Source: Cauispirillum nitrogeniifigens
GTDB lineage: Bacteria; Pseudomonadota; Alphaproteobacteria; Rhodospirillales; Rhodospirillaceae
Direction: 5' to 3'
Assembly (NCBI RefSeq): GCF_049800675.1
Contig: NZ_JBLOOT010000007.1
Span: forward strand, 179,502 to 243,501
Length of the DNA stretch: 64,000 nt
The notes under the pieces are model-generated. The model saw only the letters and a list, made by a program, of their open reading frames with translations. It searched no databases and had not been told where the DNA came from. A program made the position numbers and the translations under genes. Positions 58,095 to 64,000 of the stretch are shown piece after piece. Positions within the stretch are counted from its first letter, which is position 1; each line of letters begins with the position of its first letter.

Positions 58095-59468
58095 ATGACC
58101 CATGACTTCCCCCTGCCACCCCCCGCGCGGACCGGCTCCGGGCGGCAGCGCGTCGCCGTGATCGGGTCGGGCATCTCCGGGCTGGCGGCGGCCTGGCTGC
58201 TGGCGCGCTCGGCGGACGTGGTCCTCTACGAGAAAGACGACCGCCTGGGCGGGCACATCAACACGGTGGACGTGGTGGGGCCGGCCGGACCGCTGGCGGT
58301 GGACACCGGCTTCATCGTCTTCAACACCGCCACCTATCCCAACCTGACGGCGCTGCTGGACCACCTGGGGCTGGAAAGCCGCGCCACGGACATGTCGTTC
58401 TCGGTGTCCGCCGACGGCGGGCGGTTCGAGTACTGCGGCAGCACCTCCCCGCGCACGCTGTTCGCCCAGCCCTCCAACCTGCTGCGGCCCCGCTTCTGGA
58501 GCATGCTGCGCGACCTCGTCCGCTTCTACCGCGAGGCGCCGTCCCTGCTCGACCGGCCGGGGGCGGAGGACATGACGCTGGCGGAGTACCTGGCGGCGGG
58601 CGGCTACGGCCGGCCCTTCATCGACGATCATCTGGTGCCCATGGGCGCGGCCATCTGGTCGGCCGCGCCGGGCGCCTTCCTTGACCATCCGGCCAAGGCT
58701 TTCATCCGCTTCTGCCACAATCATGGCCTGCTGCTGCTCAAAGGACGGCCCCGCTGGCGCACCGTCGTCGGCGGGTCGAGGCGCACCGTTCAGGCGATGA
58801 TGGCCGACTTTCCCGGCAGGGTCCGCCTGGGCACCCCGGTGCGCGCTCTCAAGCGGCTGGCCGAACGGGTGGTGGTGGTCGATGCCCTGGACACGGCCGA
58901 GGTCTTTGACGAGGTCGTCATCGCCACCCATGCCGATCAGGCCCTGGCCCTGCTCGGCGCCGACGCCGATGCCGAGGAACGGCGCCTGCTGGCGGCCGTG
59001 CCCTACCAGCCCAACACCGCCTATCTGCACCGGGACGCCGGGCTGATGCCGCGCCGGCGCCGCGCCTGGGCAAGCTGGAACTATCTGGCGGAGAGCGGTG
59101 GCGCGGTTGGTGCCCCGGCGGCCGTCACCTACTGGATGAACCAGTTGCAGGGTCTGCCCGAGGCCGATCCGCTGTTCGTCTCGCTCAACCCGCCGCGCCC
59201 GCCGGCCGAGGGCACGGTCCTGCGCACCTTCCGCTACGACCATCCGGTGTTCGGCCCCGGCGCGCCGGATGCGCAGCGGGCCTTGTGGAGCCTTCAGGGG
59301 CGGCGGCGCACCTGGTTCTGCGGAGCGTGGTTCGGCGCCGGCTTCCACGAGGACGGCCTGCAAGCCGGCCTGGCGGTGGCCGAGGCCCTGGGCGGAGTGC
59401 GCCGGCCATGGTCGGTGCCTGATGAGTCCGGGCGCATCCCCGTCCCGCCGCGCGGGGTGGCGGCATGA
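58095..59468 (+). CDS. FAD-dependent oxidoreductase (amine-oxidase family) of a lipid-modification operon
   Basis: 457 residues with an N-terminal dinucleotide-binding motif VAVIGSGISGLAAAWLLA and the flavin amine-oxidase pattern. EKDDRLGGHINTV follows, then TFGIVFN-like DTGFIVFNTATYPNL, and a C-terminal FCGAWFGAGFHEDGLQAGL. Family members next to CFA synthase act on unsaturated or cyclopropane fatty acids of phospholipids, for example in fatty-acid desaturation or methylated-furan formation. It is the first gene of a four-gene operon, overlapping the DUF1365 gene by 4 bp. Confidence 0.88.
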   Translation: MTHDFPLPPPARTGSGRQRVAVIGSGISGLAAAWLLARSADVVLYEKDDRLGGHINTVDVVGPAGPLAVDTGFIVFNTATYPNLTALLDHLGLESRATDMSFSVSADGGRFEYCGSTSPRTLFAQPSNLLRPRFWSMLRDLVRFYREAPSLLDRPGAEDMTLAEYLAAGGYGRPFIDDHLVPMGAAIWSAAPGAFLDHPAKAFIRFCHNHGLLLLKGRPRWRTVVGGSRRTVQAMMADFPGRVRLGTPVRALKRLAERVVVVDALDTAEVFDEVVIATHADQALALLGADADAEERRLLAAVPYQPNTAYLHRDAGLMPRRRRAWASWNYLAESGGAVGAPAAVTYWMNQLQGLPEADPLFVSLNPPRPPAEGTVLRTFRYDHPVFGPGAPDAQRALWSLQGRRRTWFCGAWFGAGFHEDGLQAGLAVAEALGGVRRPWSVPDESGRIPVPPRGVAA

Positions 59469-60259
59469 CACCGGCGGCCGCCCTCTACCACGGCACCGTC
59501 CTGCACCGGCGCCTGCGGCCCCGCCGCCACGTCCTGCGCTACCGGGTGTTCTGGATGATGCTCGACCTTGACCGCCTGGGGGAGGTGGCGGCCCGCTCGC
59601 GGCTGTTCGCGTGGAACCGGCCCGGCGTGCTGTCCTTCCATGATGCCGATCATGGCGACGGGTCGGGCCGCGCCCTGCGCCCGCAGATCGAGGCGCTGAC
59701 GGCGGGGGCGGGCATCGCCGACGCCGACGGCCCCATCCGCGTGCTGTGCTATCCGCGCCTGCTGGGCTTCGTGTTCAATCCCCTGACGGTGTACCTGTGC
59801 CACCGCCGCGACGACAGCCTCGCCGCCATAGTCTACGAGGTGTCGAACACCTTTGGCGAGCGGCACAGCTATGTCCTGCCCGTCGCCGCCGCCGCGTCGG
59901 GGGAGGCCGTGCGCCAGAGCGCCGACAAGCGGTTCTTCGTCTCCCCCTTCATCGGCATGGACGTGCGCTATCACTTCCGCGTCGTGCCGCCGGGCGAGCG
60001 GGTGGCCGTGGCGATCACCGAAACCGACGCCGAGGGGGCGTTCCTCCATGCCTCCTTCAGCGGCCGGTTCGAGGCGCTGAGCGACCGCGCCCTGATCCGG
60101 GCCTTGCTGCGCTACCCCCTGATGACGGTGAAGGTGATCGCCGGCATCCACTGGGAGGCGCTGCGGCTGTGGCGCAAGGGGGTGCCGCTGCACCGCCGTC
60201 CCGCCGTTTCCATGTCCCCCTCTTCCCCTGTTTCCACGACCGACCGGGAAATTCCATGA
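59465..60259 (+). CDS. DUF1365 family protein
   Basis: 264 residues of DUF1365, with YHGTVLHRRLRPRRHVLRY near the start, CYPRLLGFVFNPLTVYLC and SPFIGMDVRYHF. The family nearly always sits between the amine-oxidase-like protein and CFA synthase; it may belong to lipid remodelling but the reaction is unknown. Starts overlap on both sides: ATGA with the previous gene and with the next. Confidence 0.88.
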   Translation: MTPAAALYHGTVLHRRLRPRRHVLRYRVFWMMLDLDRLGEVAARSRLFAWNRPGVLSFHDADHGDGSGRALRPQIEALTAGAGIADADGPIRVLCYPRLLGFVFNPLTVYLCHRRDDSLAAIVYEVSNTFGERHSYVLPVAAAASGEAVRQSADKRFFVSPFIGMDVRYHFRVVPPGERVAVAITETDAEGAFLHASFSGRFEALSDRALIRALLRYPLMTVKVIAGIHWEALRLWRKGVPLHRRPAVSMSPSSPVSTTDREIP

Positions 60260-61494
60260 GCCAGACCGACCTCGCCCTGTCCGTTCCGGTTCCCTCGACG
60301 CCCGCCCCGCGCGCAGCCCTCGCCAGCCTGGGCGGGCAGGGGCCATGGACACGCCTGCTGCTGTCGATGCTGCTGCGCCTGCGGGCCGGCACCCTCGACC
60401 TGACCCTGCCCGATGGGCGGTGCCTGCGGCTTCAGGGGGTGGCGCCGGGGCCGCGCGCCGACCTGACGCTGCGGCGGGACCGGGCGGCGCGGCGCATGCT
60501 GCTGGGCGGCGGCGTCGGCTTCGGCGAGAGCCATGGCGATGGCGACTGGGACAGCGGCGACATCGCCGCCCTGGTGCGCCTGCTGCTGGCCAACGAGGCG
60601 GTGGTGCGGGGGGCGTCCTGGCTGGCGCGGCCGCTGGGCTTCGCCGACCGGCTGGTGCACCTGTCGCGGGCCAACACGCGGCGGGGCAGCCGTCGCAACA
60701 TCGCCGCCCACTATGACCTCGGCAACGCCTTCTACAGCCTGTGGCTGGATCCCGGCATGACCTATTCATCGGCCCTGTTTGCCAGCCCCGACCAGACGTT
60801 GGAGGCGGGGCAGGCGGCCAAGTACGCCCGCGTCGCCGAACTGGCCGGGCTGCGCCCCGGGCAGACGGTGCTGGAGATCGGCTGCGGCTGGGGCGGCATG
60901 CTGGAGACGGCGGCCGACCTTGGCTGCCAGGCTACCGGCCTGACCCTGTCGACCGAGCAGAAGGCCTGGGCGGAGCGGCGCCTGGGCGGTCGGGCGGAGG
61001 TGCGGCTCCAGGACTACCGCGACGTTACCGGGCGCTTCGACCGCATCGTCTCCATCGAGATGATCGAGGCGGTGGGGGAGGCTCACTGGCCGACCTACTT
61101 CCGCACCCTGGCCGACCGGCTGGCGCCGGGCGGCGTGGCCGTGCTCCAGGCCATCACCATCGCCGAGGACCGTTATCCGGCCTATCGCCGCCGGGCCGAC
61201 TTCATCCAGCGCCACGTCTTTCCCGGCGGCATGCTGCCGACCCCCTCCATCATCGCCGGGCAGGCGGCGGCGGCCGGCCTGCGGCTGAGCCATCAGGAAA
61301 CGTTCGGCCCGTCCTACGCCCGCACCCTTGACCTGTGGGCGGACCGCTTCCGCGCCGCCTGGCCCGAGATCGCGCCGCTGGGCTTCGACGAGCGCTTCCG
61401 CCGGCTGTGGGAGATGTACCTGGGGTACTGCTCGGGCGGGTTCTCCGCCGGGACCATCGACGTCGGCTTCTACCGCCTGGACAAGGTGGGGTGA
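60256..61494 (+). CDS. cfa: Cyclopropane-fatty-acyl-phospholipid synthase family
   Basis: 412 residues of the CFA/mycolic acid methyltransferase family. SAM-binding is shown by VLEIGCGWGG, and AHYDLGNAFYSLWLDPGMTYSSALF is a family signature. The N-terminal 85 residues are the lipid-binding region. It adds a methylene from SAM across a double bond of unsaturated phospholipids, or a methyl group in related enzymes. The start overlaps the DUF1365 stop as ATGA. CFA membrane changes protect against acid and oxidative stress. Confidence 0.92.
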   Translation: MSQTDLALSVPVPSTPAPRAALASLGGQGPWTRLLLSMLLRLRAGTLDLTLPDGRCLRLQGVAPGPRADLTLRRDRAARRMLLGGGVGFGESHGDGDWDSGDIAALVRLLLANEAVVRGASWLARPLGFADRLVHLSRANTRRGSRRNIAAHYDLGNAFYSLWLDPGMTYSSALFASPDQTLEAGQAAKYARVAELAGLRPGQTVLEIGCGWGGMLETAADLGCQATGLTLSTEQKAWAERRLGGRAEVRLQDYRDVTGRFDRIVSIEMIEAVGEAHWPTYFRTLADRLAPGGVAVLQAITIAEDRYPAYRRRADFIQRHVFPGGMLPTPSIIAGQAAAAGLRLSHQETFGPSYARTLDLWADRFRAAWPEIAPLGFDERFRRLWEMYLGYCSGGFSAGTIDVGFYRLDKVG

Positions 61495-61497
61495 GCC

Positions 61498-61986
61498 ATG
61501 GCGCCCCGCGACATCACCCCCGCCGGCCCGCGCCTGGTGCCTGAGGAGTACTTCGCCGGCCGCCTGCGCGCCTATGGCCTGTTCCAGGACCGCCTGGGCC
61601 GCCTGCGCCGGCAGTTCGTCGCCGACATCACCGGCACGCCGACCGCCACGGGCCTGGTGCTGGACGAGCACTTTCTCTATGCCGACGGTGCCGCCGATCG
61701 CCGGGTGTGGTCCATCACCCGCACCGGGCCGGATCGCTACGTGGCCGAAGCTGCCGATGTTGTCGGCCGGGCCATCGGGGTGGTCACGGGCAACGCCCTG
61801 AACTGGCGCTATGTCATGGACCTGCCGGTGGGGCGGTCGACGTGGCGGCTGGCCTTCGACGACTGGATGGTCCTGCATTCCGACGGCGTGCTGCTCAACC
61901 GGGCGTCGGTGCGCAAGTGGGGGGTGGAGATTGGCACCGTCTCCATCGCCTTCGTCAAGCCGGCGCCGCCAGCCGCCGCCGGATGA
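61498..61986 (+). CDS. DUF3833 family protein
   Basis: 162 residues of DUF3833, with YFAGRLRAYGLFQDRLGRLRRQF in parts and GNALNWRYVMDLPVG. This small family accompanies CFA synthase and the amine-oxidase-like protein in many proteobacteria. It lacks the lipoprotein signal seen in some relatives, so a soluble location is likely. It is the last gene of the operon, and its 3' end overlaps the convergent NTF2 gene by 32 bp. Confidence 0.83.
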   Translation: MAPRDITPAGPRLVPEEYFAGRLRAYGLFQDRLGRLRRQFVADITGTPTATGLVLDEHFLYADGAADRRVWSITRTGPDRYVAEAADVVGRAIGVVTGNALNWRYVMDLPVGRSTWRLAFDDWMVLHSDGVLLNRASVRKWGVEIGTVSIAFVKPAPPAAAG

Positions 61987-62392
61987 GCCGCAGCACCGCG
62001 CCCAGGCCGGGGATGCGCCCGTAGACCTGGCTGGCGGCGTCCCAGTGGTCGACGTGGCGGCAGATGCGGCCATCGTCGGCGAAGGTGATCTCGCTTACCC
62101 CCTCGATGGGCAACCAGCGGCCCCGGACCTTCAGCTCGAACCGCCAGCGCAGGAACACCGTGTCGCCGTCCCAGGCAGTGCGGTGGACCGTGACGCGCGG
62201 CTGCCCGGTGGTCGCCCACATGTGGTGGAACAGGCGCTTGTAGGCGTCTCGTCCGTCCAGGGTCTGGAACGGGTCTTGGAACACCACGTCGGGCGTGGTC
62301 AGCGCGTCCAGGCGGTCGATGTCGGGCGGCCCGGCATCGCGGTAGAAAGCGATGTAGGCATCCAGGGTTTCCCGCGCGGTCTGCGTCATCAT
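61955..62392 (-). CDS. Nuclear-transport-factor-2-like (SnoaL-fold) protein
   Basis: 145 residues of the NTF2/SnoaL-like cone fold: TLDAYIAFYRDAGPPDIDRL and VVFQDPFQTLDGRDAYKRLF, with the aromatic RWRFELKVRGRW strand. Such proteins bind or isomerise small molecules, and this type is often adjacent to SDR and CFA genes. The start overlaps the SDR stop as ATGA, so the two are coupled. It overlaps the convergent DUF3833 gene by 32 bp. Confidence 0.83.
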   Translation of the reverse strand: MMTQTARETLDAYIAFYRDAGPPDIDRLDALTTPDVVFQDPFQTLDGRDAYKRLFHHMWATTGQPRVTVHRTAWDGDTVFLRWRFELKVRGRWLPIEGVSEITFADDGRICRHVDHWDAASQVYGRIPGLGAVLRLIRRRLAAPA

Positions 62393-63147
62393 GTCCGCCC
62401 CGTGATCTTGCGCACCAGGGGAAACCAAAGCCGGTACGGCAGCAGCCGGGCGAGGCGCAGCCGCCCGGTGAAGGCGCGGGGGAAGGCGATCTCGAAGGCA
62501 TCGCCGCACAGCCCCTCGATCAGGGCATCGGCGGCGGCGTCCGGGGTCATCAGGTGGGGCATGCGGAAGTCGTTCCTGTCGGTCAGTGGCGTCTTGACGA
62601 AACCCGGATTGACCACCTGCATCAGGATGCCCGCCTCGCGCAGGCCCGGATAGAGGGATTCGCACAGGTTGATGAGCGCGGCCTTGGTGGGGCCGTAGGC
62701 GGCGGCGGTCGGCAGGCCGCGCCAGCCGGCGACCGAGGCGACGACCGCGATCCGCCCGGCCCGCCGTGCCCGGAAGGCCGGCAGAAGGGCGTCCAGGGCG
62801 TTGCAGGTGCCCCCGTAGTTGACCCGCATCAGCTCCTCGCAGACGGCGGCGGAGAAGTCGCCCGCCGACATCGGCCGGTGAGTGCCGGCGCAGAGCAGCG
62901 CGGCGTCGAGCGGCCCGGCCGTGGCCTCGGCCTCGGCGAAGGCGGCGTGCACGGCGGCCCGGTCGGTGACGTCCACCGGGACAGGGTGGATCCGCCCCGG
63001 CGCCTCAGCCGCCAGCGCCTCCAAGGCGGCGGTCGAGCGGGCGCTGGCAACCACCGTCACGCCGAGGGCGGCCAGCCGCAGGGCCGTGTGGCGGCCGATG
63101 CCGCTGCTGGCGCCGGTAATCCAGATGCGGGAGAAGGGCGGCCGCAT
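62389..63147 (-). CDS. Short-chain dehydrogenase/reductase
   Basis: 252 residues of the classical SDR family: cofactor motif TGASSGIG near the start, NYGGT, the active-site Ser in VVASVAG and the Tyr-x-x-x-Lys in AYGPTK. Substrate unknown; neighbours suggest lipid metabolism. The ATG at 63147 is the best start because the frame extends far upstream into the divergent gpx promoter region. It is divergent from gpx and shares its promoter region. Confidence 0.87.
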   Translation of the reverse strand: MRPPFSRIWITGASSGIGRHTALRLAALGVTVVASARSTAALEALAAEAPGRIHPVPVDVTDRAAVHAAFAEAEATAGPLDAALLCAGTHRPMSAGDFSAAVCEELMRVNYGGTCNALDALLPAFRARRAGRIAVVASVAGWRGLPTAAAYGPTKAALINLCESLYPGLREAGILMQVVNPGFVKTPLTDRNDFRMPHLMTPDAAADALIEGLCGDAFEIAFPRAFTGRLRLARLLPYRLWFPLVRKITGRT

Positions 63148-63185
63148 GGAAGTCTCCGTGGTCAGGCCAGGGGGTATGGACCCTA

Positions 63186-63242
63186 CGGAAGGGGCGGTGG
63201 TCGGGATCACCGTGATCCGTCGGGCCTGGACTGGCGTAAGCT
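63186..63242. promoter_or_regulatory. Back-to-back ECF-sigma-like promoters
   Basis: The palindrome ggatcac-c-gtgatcc (63204-63218) supplies a TGATCC -35 box on each strand. On the plus strand the -35 is 63213-63218, the spacer is 18 nt and the -10-like box is TAAGCT (63237-63242), for gpx. On the minus strand the -35 is 63209-63204, the spacer again 18 nt, then TAGGGT, for the SDR gene. TGATC-type -35 boxes with an 18-nt spacer and TAAG resemble RpoE/ChrR promoters. Confidence 0.5.
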
Positions 63243-63268
63243 TCCAGGGAGTGGAGTGGGAGGACACC

Positions 63269-63844
63269 ATGCGTCTGCTGTTCATCGGCCTTCTAGCCAC
63301 TGGGATGGTCATGTTCGGACTTTCAGCCTCTCGTGCCGCCGGCCCGGAAACGGCCCACGGCTTCGCCTTCACCTCCATCGACGGGGCGCCGCTGCCGCTG
63401 TCGTCGTTCGCCGGCAAGGCCGTTCTGGTGGTCAACACTGCCTCCCAGTGCGGCTTCACGCCGCAGTACGAGGGCCTCCAGGCGCTGTGGCAGGAGTACC
63501 GGGACCGGGGGCTGGTGGTGCTGGGCGTGCCGTCCAACGACTTCGGCGGCCAGGAGCCGGGGTCGGAGGCCGAGATCAAGGACTTCTGCGCCACCACCTT
63601 CGCCATCGACTTCCCGATGACGGCCAAGGCCGTGGTCAAGGGACCGGATGCCCATCCATTCTATGCCTGGGCGGAGTCCCGCGTTGGGGCGCTCGGCAAG
63701 CCGCGCTGGAACTTCCACAAGTACCTGCTCGACGGCGATGGCAAGCTGGTCGACTGGTTCGCCAGCACCACCGCGCCGACGGCCCCGCGCCTGCGGTCGG
63801 CGGTGGAGGCGGTCCTGCCCTCGCAGAAAAATTCGGGGGGATGA
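63269..63844 (+). CDS. Secreted glutathione peroxidase
   Basis: 191 residues from the ATG at 63269, preceded by GGGAGG. The N-terminal signal peptide (about 1-24) targets the envelope. Catalytic Cys61 in NTASQCGFTPQY, Trp/Asn in RWNFHKYLLDGDG and the intervening GVPSNDFGGQEPG are intact. It reduces lipid or organic hydroperoxides with thiols. Divergent from the SDR gene and next to a lipid-modification operon, it fits a lipid-peroxide response. Confidence 0.9.
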   Translation: MRLLFIGLLATGMVMFGLSASRAAGPETAHGFAFTSIDGAPLPLSSFAGKAVLVVNTASQCGFTPQYEGLQALWQEYRDRGLVVLGVPSNDFGGQEPGSEAEIKDFCATTFAIDFPMTAKAVVKGPDAHPFYAWAESRVGALGKPRWNFHKYLLDGDGKLVDWFASTTAPTAPRLRSAVEAVLPSQKNSGG

Positions 63845-63854
63845 AAAAAAGCTG

Positions 63855-63883
63855 TTGACCGGGGGTGTCCCCGGGAGTACAAA
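63855..63883 (+). promoter_or_regulatory. Strong sigma-70 promoter, probably of a stable-RNA operon
   Basis: TTGACC (63855-63860), a 17-nt spacer and TACAAA (63878-63883), with an A-rich run (63843-63850) just upstream like an UP element and a GC-rich discriminator after it. No coding sequence starts in the 117 bp to the window edge. That is the typical layout of an rRNA operon leader, but the rRNA itself is outside the window. Confidence 0.6.
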
Positions 63884-64000
63884 CCGCCTCCCGACGCGAC
63901 GGGGTCCGGCGACGGACTGAGACGCGAAGGAAAACAAAGGGTTAGACGAGGTTGGGCCACGGCCCGGTCTCCTGGGGTGGACGCCCCGCGCTGTTGGACA
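63884..64000 (+). other. Putative leader of an RNA operon
   Basis: Non-coding region after the promoter with no start codon behind a ribosome-binding site. It may be the leader before a 16S rRNA gene that continues beyond the window. Confidence 0.35.

Noticed and set aside
1..64000. CRISPR arrays, insertion sequences, integrases, tRNA genes
   Set aside because: I looked for regularly spaced repeats, transposase motifs, terminal inverted repeats with target duplications and cloverleaf sequences and found none; the inverted repeats seen do not fit these.

Overview
The window is high-GC DNA (only a few short AT-richer islands) from what looks like an alphaproteobacterium, probably of the Rhodospirillales. 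The basis is the family mix: HWE-type histidine kinase, several chemotaxis components, DgcN/DgcA D-glutamate catabolism, MatB, and an amine-oxidase/DUF1365/CFA-synthase/DUF3833 operon with ECF-sigma-like promoters. The genus cannot be named from sequence alone. I see no tRNA, CRISPR array, transposase or integrase. The right edge looks like the promoter of a stable-RNA (probably rRNA) operon.

Layout. (1) 1-18,400: housekeeping and signalling. This holds a truncated c-type cytochrome-like protein, CheW, an unassigned permease, malonyl-CoA synthetase (matB), a heme-motif DUF3365 protein divergent from dgcN-dgcA, a diguanylate cyclase, an acyltransferase, a frameshifted methyltransferase, a large MCP, a CaiB-type CoA-transferase, and a response regulator next to an HWE kinase. 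(2) 18,384-24,915: one minus-strand trehalose operon, beta-phosphoglucomutase-like HAD, otsB, GH65, otsA, glk. (3) 24,977-26,127: a lytic transglycosylase and an AT-rich gap that may encode a small RNA. (4) 26,128-41,721: an exopolysaccharide locus in three transcription blocks with a priming sugar transferase, glycosyltransferases, two Wzy/WaaL-type membrane proteins, a flippase, a Wza-type lipoprotein, an outer-membrane barrel, a Wzz/BY-kinase copolymerase, a phosphatase and an alanine-rich secreted repeat protein.

(5) 41,911-49,933: the most interesting part, a lasso-peptide-like RiPP cluster directly abutting the polysaccharide locus. It has a short precursor (47,698-47,880), an asparagine-synthetase-like cyclase (C), a B2-type leader peptidase, a PqqD/RRE protein (B1), an HprK-like peptide kinase, and three possible tailoring enzymes: a nucleotidyltransferase fused to a WecG/TagA glycosyltransferase, a sulfotransferase and a 2OG-Fe(II) oxygenase. 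No dedicated ABC exporter is present. The precursor ends in Ser, the residue that HprK-like kinases phosphorylate in known lasso peptides, and has a Gly/Glu pair nine residues apart that could form the ring. The phosphorylated peptide could be glycosylated by the fusion enzyme, possibly using sugar intermediates from the neighbouring exopolysaccharide pathway; this is inference.

(6) 49,969-64,000: a TPR-sulfotransferase, an acyl-CoA synthetase, an unknown protein and a Bcr/CflA transporter. Next come an NsrR-like Rrf2 regulator with an 11-1-11 operator in front of an MCP plus a separate Aer-type PAS protein, a membrane-lipid modification operon with CFA synthase, an SDR/NTF2 pair and glutathione peroxidase transcribed divergently from what look like back-to-back ECF-sigma promoters, and the stable-RNA promoter at the end.
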